From: Bacteroidota bacterium
GTDB taxonomy: Bacteria; Bacteroidota; Bacteroidia; Chitinophagales; Chitinophagaceae
Length of the DNA stretch: 64,000 bases
Direction of reading: 5' to 3'
Assembly: GCA_005882315.1 (NCBI GenBank)
Contig: VBAR01000001.1
Location: forward strand, 2,119,736 to 2,183,735
Positions 25,702-34,081 of this stretch are shown here, piece after piece (position 1 is the first letter of the stretch; each line of letters begins with the position of its first letter). Below the pieces are notes generated by a model, which ran no database searches, had not been told where the DNA came from, and was given only the letters and a program-made list of their open reading frames with translations. The translations under genes were made by a program, and so were the position numbers.

Positions 25702-27084
25702 ATGAGCAGGTACACGGGTTGGGATGATACAATTGTTGCATTGGCTACGCCTCCGGGCATAGGTGCTATCGGAATAATTCGTTTGAGTGGCAATAGATCA
25801 TTTGAGATCATCACCCGGATTTTCCCAGCTAAAGATTTATCTGCACAGGCATCACATACATTACATGTTGGTTTTTTAAAAGATGATGATAAAATATTGG
25901 ATGAAGTTGTGCTTTCACTTTTTAAAGGACCTAGATCTTACACAGGAGAAGATGTGATTGAAATAAGTGCCCACGGTTCACCATTTATTCAGCAACAAAT
26001 TATTGATACCTGTATTAAATACGGCGCCCGGTTGGCCAAGCCTGGCGAATTTACACAACGGGCTTTCCTCAAAGGAAAAATGGATCTTACACAAGCTGAA
26101 GCTGTAGCCGATCTCATTGCATCCAACACAAATGCTTCTCTAAAAACCGCATTGAATAATATACGTGGAGGTTTTTCTGTTCAATTGAAGGAACTGCGTG
26201 AACAACTGGTAAAATTTTCTGCCTTGATTGAACTCGAACTGGATTTTAGCCAGGAAGATGTTGAGTTTGCTGATAGGAAGCAGTTCCATGACCTGATCAG
26301 TCAATTATCACAGTCAACTAACCAACTGATCAATTCATTTCAGTTAGGTAATGTAATTAAGAATGGGGTAAGTGTGGCAATTGTAGGCAAGCCGAATGCG
26401 GGAAAATCAACTTTATTAAATGTATTGCTGAATGAAAGCCGTGCTATCGTAAGCGATATTGCCGGAACAACAAGGGATACAATCGAAGAGATAATAAATA
26501 TCGATGGAATACTTTTTCGTTTGATCGATACAGCAGGCATACGCCAGCATACAACAGATACAATAGAGAAAATAGGAATGGAAAAAAGCCTTGAGAAAAT
26601 AAGAACGGCCGATATTGTATTGTATTTGTTTGATGCAACAGAGGAAACGTCTGAAGAACTTTCAAAGCGGGGTGCAGATTTTAAAAAAGAAAATATCAAG
26701 TACTTGTTTGTTGCAAATAAAGTAGATAAAGGTGATGAAGCGGCGTTACGAAATAAATTCTCTTCTGTTGAAAAGGTCATCTATATTTCTGCAAAACACA
26801 GCCGGCACACTGAAGTATTAAAGGAAAAAATGATAGATATGGTAATGGCAGGTCAGGTGGAATCAGAAAATACAATTGTTACTAATGCCCGGCACTATCA
26901 TGCATTGAAGGAAGTAGCTAAATCACTAACCGAAATTAAAAACGGGCTTGATAATAAATTACCAGGTGATCTGCTTGCATTAGATATCCGTCGTTGTTTA
27001 CATTATTTGGGTGAGATAACAGGGGATATCACAAATGATGATCTACTTGATTATGTTTTCTCCAAGTTCTGTATCGGAAAGTAA
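25702..27084 (+). CDS. mnmE: tRNA modification GTPase MnmE
   Basis: A 460-residue MnmE (TrmE). The N-terminal tetrahydrofolate-binding domain starts DDTIVALATPPGIGAIGIIRLSG. The G domain has the P-loop GKPNAGKST (~224), the switch region GTTRDTIEE, the DTAG motif and NKVD. The C-terminus ends in FCIGK, which includes the catalytic cysteine motif C-x-G-K. With MnmG it modifies the wobble uridine of several tRNAs. The gene is a housekeeping gene and marks the end of the TonB region. Confidence 0.97.
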   Translation: MSRYTGWDDTIVALATPPGIGAIGIIRLSGNRSFEIITRIFPAKDLSAQASHTLHVGFLKDDDKILDEVVLSLFKGPRSYTGEDVIEISAHGSPFIQQQIIDTCIKYGARLAKPGEFTQRAFLKGKMDLTQAEAVADLIASNTNASLKTALNNIRGGFSVQLKELREQLVKFSALIELELDFSQEDVEFADRKQFHDLISQLSQSTNQLINSFQLGNVIKNGVSVAIVGKPNAGKSTLLNVLLNESRAIVSDIAGTTRDTIEEIINIDGILFRLIDTAGIRQHTTDTIEKIGMEKSLEKIRTADIVLYLFDATEETSEELSKRGADFKKENIKYLFVANKVDKGDEAALRNKFSSVEKVIYISAKHSRHTEVLKEKMIDMVMAGQVESENTIVTNARHYHALKEVAKSLTEIKNGLDNKLPGDLLALDIRRCLHYLGEITGDITNDDLLDYVFSKFCIGK

Positions 27085-27174
27085 CCATCATTTGGCAAAT
27101 GCAGATTCTACGCAATTACTACCGATTTTAAAGTATAGAGATGTCAAGCCTATTGAAAATAAAAAACTTTTTGA

Positions 27175-27699
27175 ATGAAAAAAATAGCTTTGTTTTATAT
27201 AATTGTCGTGTTATTAGATACGTCCGTTTATGCTATTAATAAATCAGATACAATATTAAAAACTGGATGGTTGGTTTATTATCATGATCATATCATTTGG
27301 TTTGAGTCAAATCTTAATAAAAACTCATCACACAATACTTTTTTTTCGCAAAAAAAATACAATAATGGGTTAATGATAGATTATAGTTTTGATGCACATC
27401 GATTTAGTTCAATTGCAACAAAGCATAAAATTAATGTGCTGTTTTATGATAGTACATCCACAAGTATGCCTGATTATACATTATTGGATAGTATTTATTT
27501 AGTACCAGTAGTGGCAAAAACTGTGGCTGAATCAAAACCTATCTCCGAATTACTTCAACCCAGAGGATTAACATTTAGAAATGGAAGCGAAGTAACACTT
27601 ATATACAATTTTGATGCGAATTATCACATACTGAATATTCAATTACTTCGAAAACGAGATATTAAAAAGCTTAAGAAAATAAAGTCTAACTTACAATAA
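27175..27699 (+). CDS. Exported protein of unknown function
   Basis: A 174-residue A+T-rich gene with an N-terminal signal peptide (MKKIALFYIIVVLLDTSVYA). The body contains short beta-like stretches (TGWLVYYHDHIIWFESN, IAYSFDAHRFSSIATKH-type segments) and a basic C-terminus (RKRDIKKLKKIK). No family is recognised. It lies between mnmE and the convergent regulator gene and has no obvious operon partner. Confidence 0.5.
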   Translation: MKKIALFYIIVVLLDTSVYAINKSDTILKTGWLVYYHDHIIWFESNLNKNSSHNTFFSQKKYNNGLMIDYSFDAHRFSSIATKHKINVLFYDSTSTSMPDYTLLDSIYLVPVVAKTVAESKPISELLQPRGLTFRNGSEVTLIYNFDANYHILNIQLLRKRDIKKLKKIKSNLQ

Positions 27700-27729
27700 A
27701 ATTGATGGGGTTCAATAAAAATAAAAATA

Positions 27730-27748
27730 ATTGACTATCGGGGTCAAT
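27730..27748 (-). terminator. Candidate terminator after the response regulator gene
   Basis: ATTGAC-N7-GTCAAT forms a 6-bp stem that overlaps the regulator stop codon. On the minus strand it is followed by a T-rich stretch (TATTTTTATTTTTATTG). The stem is weak. Confidence 0.35.
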
Positions 27749-28799
27749 ATAAAAGATTCTTTAGCTTATCAAGATTTGTGATCAGAATTTTCCCTTCTTT
27801 TATTTCAATAAGTTTTTCGGCTTTAAAATCACTAAGTGTTCTAATTAATGATTCGGTTGCAGTTCCAACATAATGTGCAATATCTTCTCTTGATATTTCT
27901 ATTGGTTTGTTTTGTCCGTCGACATTAAATTTCTCCAGAATGTCAACAAGTGCTTTTGCAACTCTTTTACGTAATGAACTATAAGCAAGGCTAAGTAATC
28001 TTTCTTCTTTCTCTTTTACATTCTTTGTAATGATCTTTATAAATTTCGCAGCTATATTTAAATCCCCAAAGACCATTTTATGAAAATCCTCACGGGGTAT
28101 TTGCATTATCTCTGCATCTTCAAGTATAACAGCGCTGTCATCATAGTTTTTATCTTCAATTAAGGCTGGGTAACCAATAAAATCTCCTTCGCTGAAAAGA
28201 TCCGTGATGTACTCTTTCCCGTCTTCGTGTGTTTTAATTCCTTTCACTTTTCCCTTTACAACGTAGTATAGAAGTTTTGGCCGTTTGCCTTCCTGGTAAA
28301 GCGATTGTTTTTTGCCGTATGATTCAATGTTATATTGATCTGCCAATTGTTTCATGAGGCCACTATCCTTAACGTCTTTTATAAATTGCGATAATCCCTG
28401 TTGCGAAGAAGCGTATTTGTTCCCAAGTATTTCAGCCTTTTTTAACCTGATCTCAATTGCATTTAGCAGTTCAATATCTTCAAATGGTTTTGTGACATAA
28501 TCGTCAGCTCCCATTTCCATTCCTTTTCTAAAATCGCTTCTTTCTGTTTTTGCGGTTAGAAAAATAAATGGAATGGTCTGGGTATTCTCATTTTTTCTTA
28601 TCATATGCAGTACTCCATAACCATCCAGTTCCGGCATCATGATATCGCAAATAATTACATCAGGTTTTTCTTTAATGGCGATATCAACTCCTTTTTTCCC
28701 ATTCTCAGCTGTAAAAGTTTTAAAGCCGGCCAAATCAAGGATCTCAGCGGTATTTTCCCTGATGTCTTTATTGTCTTCGATAACAAGAATTGATTTCAT
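27744..28799 (-). CDS. Response regulator receiver fused to a Crp/Fnr-type DNA-binding module
   Basis: A 351-residue fusion. Residues 1-125 are a receiver domain with D9, the phosphoacceptor D52 in VIICDIMMPELDGYG, and K in DDYVTKPFED. Residues ~155-270 are a cNMP-binding-fold domain (LLYYVVKGKVKGIKTHEDGKEY, LFSEGDFIGYPALI). Residues ~275-345 are a Crp-type winged helix with recognition helix TATESLIRTLSDFK, which keeps the Glu and Arg that in CRP and FNR contact the TGA half-site. FNR-type cluster cysteines are absent. Its start overlaps the kinase stop by 4 bp. The combination resembles FixJ and FixK merged into one protein. It is a strong candidate regulator of the TGA-N6-TCA promoters in this window, but that link is inference. 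Confidence 0.9.
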   Translation of the reverse strand: MKSILVIEDNKDIRENTAEILDLAGFKTFTAENGKKGVDIAIKEKPDVIICDIMMPELDGYGVLHMIRKNENTQTIPFIFLTAKTERSDFRKGMEMGADDYVTKPFEDIELLNAIEIRLKKAEILGNKYASSQQGLSQFIKDVKDSGLMKQLADQYNIESYGKKQSLYQEGKRPKLLYYVVKGKVKGIKTHEDGKEYITDLFSEGDFIGYPALIEDKNYDDSAVILEDAEIMQIPREDFHKMVFGDLNIAAKFIKIITKNVKEKEERLLSLAYSSLRKRVAKALVDILEKFNVDGQNKPIEISREDIAHYVGTATESLIRTLSDFKAEKLIEIKEGKILITNLDKLKNLLY

Positions 28800-30037
28800 G
28801 AGTTATTGTTTGTAAAATTTGGAAACGTTATACTTATAATGGTTCCTTCTCCTAATGTACTTTGCAATTTAACTGTTCCATTTATCAGGTCAATATATCT
28901 TTTTACGATGTGAAGCCCAAGTCCTGTTCCCTGTATATTAGTAACATTTGATGCCCTGTAAAACATAGTAAAAAGATGTTCCTGGTCTTTTTTAGAAATG
29001 CCGATACCTTTATCCACTACAGTAATAGTATTTTTTTCATTGTCACTCATTCCCGAAACTGTAATTGGCGAATCTTCTTCTGAAAACTTTGCAGCATTGC
29101 TAATTAAGTTGATCAGGATATTTCGTACTAGTTTCTTATCTGAATTTATTTTTTCATTTCCTTGATAGCTAAAATCAAGTTTTTGCCCCGGCTTCAATAC
29201 CACCTTTACTTCGCTAAGGGTCTCAGTGATCATTTCTTTGAGATTGAATTCGCCAGGATCGGCGCATATTCTACCCTCATCGAGTCTACCTAAGGAAAGA
29301 AAATCTTCAAGTATATCATTAAGATGTTTTACGGAATCTTTTATGCGATTGATATGTTTATCTCTTTTTTCCTGGTCATTTTCATTCGTATATTTTGATA
29401 TCAATGTTGCTGAAGATAAGACAGCACTAAGCGGGGTCCTGAATTCATGGGAGGCCATCGAAACAAAACGGCCTTTTATTTCATTCAATTGTTTTTCCTT
29501 ATCCAATGCTTCATGAAGTTCTGTTTGCGATTCTTCCAGTTTTTCGAGTGCTTCTTTAAGAATATGAGTACGTTCATCAACTTTTTTTTCAAGTTCTGTA
29601 TTCAATTTGCGGATCTCGAATGTCACTTTCTCCAATTCATTTTGCTTTTTTACAAGATTCTTTTCGGCTTCCTTTCTCAATGTAATATCAACAATAAATG
29701 CAATGACAAATAATTCATTGTTGTTCGTATAATGACTTAAGCTGATCTCAACAGGAAATTCCTCACCATTTTTTTTTAATGCAAAGAGGTCTCTGCCTGC
29801 ACCCATTGATCGGTTGGATGGATTATTATGAAAACCCTCTCTCAAAGTTTTATGTCTTGGTCTGAAATTACCGGGGATCAACACTTCCACAGGGAGGTTT
29901 GTCAATTCATTGTTGTTATATCCAAACATTTTTTCAGCGGCAGGGTTTGCCAGTATGATAAGGCCGCGACCATCAGTCAGAATAATTCCTTCCGTTGCAT
30001 TTTCAAACAAAGAGGTCATGTGTGCCTGGTCAAGCAT
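28796..30037 (-). CDS. Soluble PAS sensor histidine kinase
   Basis: A 413-residue kinase without membrane helices. Residues ~8-125 are a PAS domain with PAC motif; ~135-185 a coiled coil (KKQNELEKVTFEIRKLNTEL); ~190-255 HisKA with the H-box FVSMASHEFRTPLSAV; ~300-410 HATPase with the N-box NILINLISNAAKFS and GTGLGLHIVKRY. In the PAS domain H62 (FRPRHK) and R82 align with the heme-ligand histidine and distal arginine of FixL, but many non-heme PAS domains share this pattern, so oxygen sensing is only a possibility. It is translationally coupled to the receiver-Crp/Fnr fusion. Confidence 0.9.
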   Translation of the reverse strand: MLDQAHMTSLFENATEGIILTDGRGLIILANPAAEKMFGYNNNELTNLPVEVLIPGNFRPRHKTLREGFHNNPSNRSMGAGRDLFALKKNGEEFPVEISLSHYTNNNELFVIAFIVDITLRKEAEKNLVKKQNELEKVTFEIRKLNTELEKKVDERTHILKEALEKLEESQTELHEALDKEKQLNEIKGRFVSMASHEFRTPLSAVLSSATLISKYTNENDQEKRDKHINRIKDSVKHLNDILEDFLSLGRLDEGRICADPGEFNLKEMITETLSEVKVVLKPGQKLDFSYQGNEKINSDKKLVRNILINLISNAAKFSEEDSPITVSGMSDNEKNTITVVDKGIGISKKDQEHLFTMFYRASNVTNIQGTGLGLHIVKRYIDLINGTVKLQSTLGEGTIISITFPNFTNNNS

Positions 30038-30115
30038 TGCAGTTCTTAATTATTTGCCTCAAAGTAAACTAATGTCATGAAAAAAGTAAATTCAAATTTG
30101 ACCAGGTAAAAAGAT

Positions 30116-30661
30116 CTATATGTGAGCAATTTCAGGTTCATTTATTTCCTCAAATTTTCTCACGGATTCGATCAATGGTTCTATATTTTCCTTTTTTACT
30201 TCATTGAAGTCTGTCAACATCTTCTTTTTCTCAACCGGGTCTTTTGTTAGTCTTGCTCCCATTTTTAACAAGAATCGATCCCACCAGGAAAGATTTTTCA
30301 TTTTCATTTTGCCTTGCAGATAAAAAACCTCAGCTTTTTGTAGTAGTTCCTGTGGCAGACTTGCTATGTTATAGCTTTCTCTTTTTTCTTTTTGATCAAC
30401 GGGGCTTGCAGCTACCTGGAATATAAAAACTTTTGTGGTAGTTAATATAGCAAGATTTTTCTTCACCCATTTTCTTATCTCAAGTTTGCCAATATAAACA
30501 CTCGAACCAATGATGATATAATCATATTTGGGCCATTCCCTAAGCTGAAGACGATCAACCGAAACGACGGGCATTTGTAATTCTTGTCCTATCCACATAG
30601 CATATTGTTGGGTGGCGCCGTATTTACCTTTATAGATTACAAGACCTCTCATGATTCGCAA
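30116..30661 (-). CDS. Flavodoxin-domain protein (HemG-like)
   Basis: A 181-residue protein of the flavodoxin_5/HemG type: N-terminal FMN-phosphate loop GLVIYKGKYGATQQYA, then YDYIIIGSSVYIGKL with a following WVKKNL. HemG is a menaquinone-linked protoporphyrinogen oxidase, but many homologues have other redox roles. It has a long C-terminal helical extension. It lies 24 bp downstream of osmC and 78 bp upstream of the kinase gene, so these may be one transcript. Confidence 0.8.
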   Translation of the reverse strand: MRIMRGLVIYKGKYGATQQYAMWIGQELQMPVVSVDRLQLREWPKYDYIIIGSSVYIGKLEIRKWVKKNLAILTTTKVFIFQVAASPVDQKEKRESYNIASLPQELLQKAEVFYLQGKMKMKNLSWWDRFLLKMGARLTKDPVEKKKMLTDFNEVKKENIEPLIESVRKFEEINEPEIAHI

Positions 30662-30684
30662 TTTAAAAGGTTTAGAAATCAGGT

Positions 30685-31161
30685 TTAAGCAGCCGTATTG
30701 ACCGCTGCATGTTGTTTTGAAATTACTACCTCAGGATGCAGAACGATCTCTGCGTTGATAGAATTAGAAATAAGACAATACTTCTTTGATTTTTCCATGG
30801 CAATCCGGGCTTTTTCTATATCAGGTTCGTTAGCTACAAATGCTTTTGGATAAATATGTATAAAAGTGAATTTATATTTACCATCAATGATTTCAACCTG
30901 GCCGGTAGCTGTACATTCAAAACCCGTATTTTCAATCTTAAGTTTGTTTACAAATACCAGGTAGGTACTCATAAAACAACTTATAATTGAACTTAGAAAT
31001 AAATGTTCAGGGCTCCAGTCTCCTTCAGGCCCGCCAAACTCGGGCGGAGTAGAGACTCTAAAGGATTTTTTTCCTGAATTCAAACTCACAACCCCGGATT
31101 TATCAGCAAGCCAACTGAGTTCTGTTGAAAATATGACCGGCTTATTATTTTTTAATGGCAT
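30685..31161 (-). CDS. OsmC/Ohr-family protein
   Basis: A 158-residue OsmC-family protein. The conserved core is PPEFGGPEGDWSPEHLFLSSIISCFMSTYL with the first redox cysteine; the second cysteine is in KSKKYCLISNSI. OsmC/Ohr proteins reduce organic hydroperoxides through this cysteine pair. The promoter upstream has a Crp/Fnr-type box, which puts it with the low-oxygen genes. Confidence 0.88.
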   Translation of the reverse strand: MPLKNNKPVIFSTELSWLADKSGVVSLNSGKKSFRVSTPPEFGGPEGDWSPEHLFLSSIISCFMSTYLVFVNKLKIENTGFECTATGQVEIIDGKYKFTFIHIYPKAFVANEPDIEKARIAMEKSKKYCLISNSINAEIVLHPEVVISKQHAAVNTAA

Positions 31162-31178
31162 AGCAGTATTCTTTGTAT

Positions 31179-31222
31179 CAAAACTACTGTGGCCTAAAGC
31201 GATTGATAATGACCTAAGTCAA
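31179..31222 (-). promoter_or_regulatory. osmC promoter with Crp/Fnr-type box
   Basis: On the minus strand: box TTGACTTAGGTCAT (31222-31209), centre 29.5 bp upstream of TAGTTTTG (31186-31179), a perfect TAnnTTTG element. The predicted start site is near 31174, so the box centre is at about -41.5, the class II activator position. There is no TTG at -33, as expected for an activator-dependent promoter. Exactly 22 bp further upstream only a TGA half-site remains. Confidence 0.7.
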
Positions 31223-31277
31223 AGAGAAGGATGATTTTAAAAGGGAATACTGAAACTCAAACCCAACTATTCTTCAA

Positions 31278-31303
31278 TAAAAAAGCCGGTGACAATCACC
31301 GGC
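31278..31303 (-). terminator. Intrinsic terminator after the cytochrome c gene
   Basis: GCCGGTGA / TCACCGGC forms a perfect 8-bp stem with a 3-nt loop at 31285-31303. Read on the minus strand it is followed by a T-run (31284-31278), so it ends the ferredoxin-NrfD-cytochrome c transcript before osmC. Confidence 0.85.
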
Positions 31304-31325
31304 TGTAGTTATCTTTTTCTTTATT

Positions 31326-31727
31326 TTATTTAAGTGTTCTCATGTAGTTCACCACTGCCCAAATATCATTTTGATCAGCAATTTTCTTTTTGAATGATGG
31401 CATGTCTTTACGTCCTTCGGATGTTTTATAAAATAAAGCGCCATCAGTTTCCGATTGAGTTGCAGGTTTTGTGAAATCACCAGATTCGGTATCAAGCTGT
31501 GCTGCTTTTGGTCCATCACCTTTTCCTTTTGTGCCGTGGCAAGATTTGCAATGTGTTGTAAACAACTCTTTACCTCTAGCAATAGAAGTTGCATCAGATT
31601 TTACGGGGTTGGCCATGTTTTTATACTTATCAGGAACCGGCCATGGATCGTTGGTGGTTTTTGGCGAAAAGGCCATTAATACAGTTACAAACATTACGGT
31701 AAACAGGATGGAAATATACTTTTTCAT
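31326..31727 (-). CDS. Exported monoheme cytochrome c
   Basis: A 133-residue protein with a signal peptide and a single c-type heme site C60-K-S-C63-H64 after ARGKELFTTH. The distal methionine is probably in KDMPSFKKKI, and the C-terminal helix reads DIWAVVNYMRTLK, typical of small class I cytochromes. It is the last gene of the NrfD module and would accept electrons from it in the periplasm. The N-terminus has no lipobox, so it may stay as an uncleaved anchor or be soluble. Confidence 0.9.
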   Translation of the reverse strand: MKKYISILFTVMFVTVLMAFSPKTTNDPWPVPDKYKNMANPVKSDATSIARGKELFTTHCKSCHGTKGKGDGPKAAQLDTESGDFTKPATQSETDGALFYKTSEGRKDMPSFKKKIADQNDIWAVVNYMRTLK

Positions 31728-31779
31728 GATTCAGGGTTTTTTGTTTTTGATGAGATGATTAAAGTTACATTTTAGTTGC

Positions 31780-32682
31780 TTATGATGCATTTTTTGGTTC
31801 TTCTTTTCTTAGGCGGAATAATTCAAATATAATAACGATATAGTGGCCCCACACAGCTGTCATCAGAATCAGGAATGTGATTGGCATCCAAAGAGGAGGA
31901 AGTGTGCTCCACAATGCACGGGGCATGGCTTTTAGTTCATCAGAAACAGGGGTTCCCCATGGTTGTGTAACGGCTGCTTCTAAATTCCCGTACACTTCAT
32001 TTTCGTCGAGCTTTGCCAACAGTGTAATATTCCCCTGTGCATCCCCAGGAAGATTGTTTGGAATTTCTATTGTTGCTTCACCCGCTTCATCTGTTTTCCC
32101 TTCTCCTAACTTCAGGGAACTGAACATTCTTTTTACAAAAACTCCAAGATCTGTTTCTGGTACTGCTGTTTCTTTGCCAGTGCCAAGGTCAATTAATTTT
32201 ACTTTTACAGTTAATAGTGAGTCTTCTTTTACAGGTGTGATCTCGAGCCTTGCTCTTTTTACTGACACTAATTCTTCCGCTGATTCGATCGAATCTTTAC
32301 CCGTAAGACTTGCTTTAAAATTTAATTTACCTTCTTTATCAGTTGTTAATTGATCGGGTTTACAATTCAATATTGCTACTCCTTTACTATTGGTAATAAC
32401 ATCGCCTAATTTTTTTGCTGTTGAATCGGAGCCAACTGTAAATTCAATTTTAAATCCAGGAAGTTTGGTAAGCGTTCCGCTGACCTTTGCCTGTACGGTA
32501 GCTTTCAGATATACACTGTTATCACTTTTTTGAACACTTATAAATGAAATTAGCGGAGCATAAGTCGTTTTTTCTTTTACTTCTTTTTTAGCTAAACTAT
32601 CAGCTTGCGCCATTAGTTTTCCCGGCGCAGAAATTATCAACGCCAGGAAACTAAAAGTTAGTAGTTGAATTATTTTTCTCAT
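31780..32682 (-). CDS. Exported beta-sandwich protein with C-terminal membrane anchor, unknown function
   Basis: A 300-residue protein with a signal peptide (MRKIIQLLTFSFLALIISAPGKLMAQ), about 215 residues of beta-rich sequence that look like two immunoglobulin-like modules (VYLKATVQAKVSGTLTKLPGFKIEF; LLTVKVKLIDLGTGKE), and one membrane helix near the C-terminus (WMPITFLILMTAVWGHYIVII) with a short cytoplasmic tail. It contains no cofactor motif. It begins 11 bp after nrfD and precedes the cytochrome, so it is likely a structural subunit that anchors or docks the cytochrome to the NrfD complex. No named family is recognised. Confidence 0.65.
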   Translation of the reverse strand: MRKIIQLLTFSFLALIISAPGKLMAQADSLAKKEVKEKTTYAPLISFISVQKSDNSVYLKATVQAKVSGTLTKLPGFKIEFTVGSDSTAKKLGDVITNSKGVAILNCKPDQLTTDKEGKLNFKASLTGKDSIESAEELVSVKRARLEITPVKEDSLLTVKVKLIDLGTGKETAVPETDLGVFVKRMFSSLKLGEGKTDEAGEATIEIPNNLPGDAQGNITLLAKLDENEVYGNLEAAVTQPWGTPVSDELKAMPRALWSTLPPLWMPITFLILMTAVWGHYIVIIFELFRLRKEEPKNAS

Positions 32683-32693
32683 AATAAATAAGT

Positions 32694-34043
32694 TTATGTC
32701 GGGGCGATCTCACTTTCTGGTGCAGTTATTTTTTCTTTTGCTTTCTCTTTGTTTTCAAATTCAGAAATAGGTATAATGGTCACAAATTTTGACAGCAGAA
32801 TAAAACCTAAAAAGAAAGTAGCGATACCTGCGAAAGTCAAAGCCCACTCAACCCATGTTGCTGAATATTTTACATACTCCAATCTTGTATCCTGCATAGG
32901 TAATAAGGGTGTTTCAAGTGTCGGTACAATGATCAGATAACGTTTTACCCAAAGTGCGATCACCATAAAAAAAGATGCAATGGCGATCCAACCCGGTTTT
33001 CTTGTCTTGGGAAAAGCAACAATAAACATCGGGAATAATATGCCAGCTACATTGGCAAATAAAAACCACCACCCATATTCTGAGAAGCTGAATAATTTAT
33101 GAATGACTTCACTATTCCATTTTTCAGAGCCAAACCAGTCAGTGAGATATTCAGAAAATGTAAAATAGCCATACGCTGCGCCCAGCACAAGCATGATATA
33201 CCCGAGATAAATAAAATGTTTATCATGAATGTAATCATACAGGTTATACATTTTTCTGTAAACCCACATCGCCATTATCAATACGCCTGTTCCGGAATAA
33301 ATTGCTGCTAAAACGAAATAAGGTCCAAAGATGGTGCTATGCCAGCCTGGTCTTAGCGTCATACCAAATATCCATGATAGCACAGAGTGAACAATGATCG
33401 CTAATGGAACGATCATGATCGCCATCAGGTTTGTTGAAATAGCAATATGTTTATTCTGACTTGGCGTACCACGATAACCTATAGCCAATGCTTTATAAAC
33501 TTTTTGCCTCCACTTAGGGATTTTTAGTTTTGCATCACGATAGATCGCAAAATCTTTTATTAATGCGAGATAAAGAAAAATAACACTCCCGGTAAAATAA
33601 GTAGTGATGGCAAATACATCCCATACAATAGGCGATTGTAATCTTGGATAAAGTATCAAATGATGAAGCCTGTCAAGTCTTCCAACGCAAAGGAGAATAA
33701 AAACGGGGCCGATTATTGTTGAGATCACGGTGATCATTTCGGCAATACGGATGATCGGTTTTCGCCATTCAACCTTTAGAATATGAAGTACGCCTGATAT
33801 AACGGCACCGGCATAACTGATACCAATAAAGAAAATAAAATTGGCAATGTATAAACCCCATACCACATTATCCCGCATACCAGTTACAATATGTCCGGCA
33901 GAATTCTGTAAATACAATGCATAACCCCCTACTATGATCCAGAGAAGAAAAAATATTGTCCACCCCCAGGATTTTCTGCCAAATTTTTCTATATGTGAAC
34001 GTTGATCTTCGAATGCCTTTTGTTGAAAAGAATTGAGCTGCAT
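32694..34043 (-). CDS. NrfD/PsrC-type quinol-interacting membrane subunit
   Basis: A 449-residue polytopic protein with about ten helices, of the NrfD/PsrC/ActC superfamily. Characteristic segments are DNVVWGLYIANFIFFIGISYAG near the second helix and GRLDRLHHLILYPRLQSPIVWDVF. These proteins oxidise or reduce menaquinone and pass electrons to a periplasmic iron-sulfur subunit. The length and helix count resemble alternative complex III ActC more than the eight-helix NrfD. The partner ferredoxin gene is 38 bp upstream. Confidence 0.9.
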   Translation of the reverse strand: MQLNSFQQKAFEDQRSHIEKFGRKSWGWTIFFLLWIIVGGYALYLQNSAGHIVTGMRDNVVWGLYIANFIFFIGISYAGAVISGVLHILKVEWRKPIIRIAEMITVISTIIGPVFILLCVGRLDRLHHLILYPRLQSPIVWDVFAITTYFTGSVIFLYLALIKDFAIYRDAKLKIPKWRQKVYKALAIGYRGTPSQNKHIAISTNLMAIMIVPLAIIVHSVLSWIFGMTLRPGWHSTIFGPYFVLAAIYSGTGVLIMAMWVYRKMYNLYDYIHDKHFIYLGYIMLVLGAAYGYFTFSEYLTDWFGSEKWNSEVIHKLFSFSEYGWWFLFANVAGILFPMFIVAFPKTRKPGWIAIASFFMVIALWVKRYLIIVPTLETPLLPMQDTRLEYVKYSATWVEWALTFAGIATFFLGFILLSKFVTIIPISEFENKEKAKEKITAPESEIAPT

Positions 34044-34081
34044 AAAAAAAATTTTCTCTTAATAGATCAATTATGGTTGTG

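Noticed and set aside
27730-27748. TTGAC-N7-GTCAA as another Crp/Fnr box
   Set aside because: The spacing does not give TGA-N6-TCA, and it lies over the end of a gene, where a weak terminator is more likely.
28796-30037. Firm call of a heme-binding, oxygen-sensing FixL
   Set aside because: The His and Arg that align with FixL heme residues also occur in many PAS domains without heme, so only a possibility is recorded.
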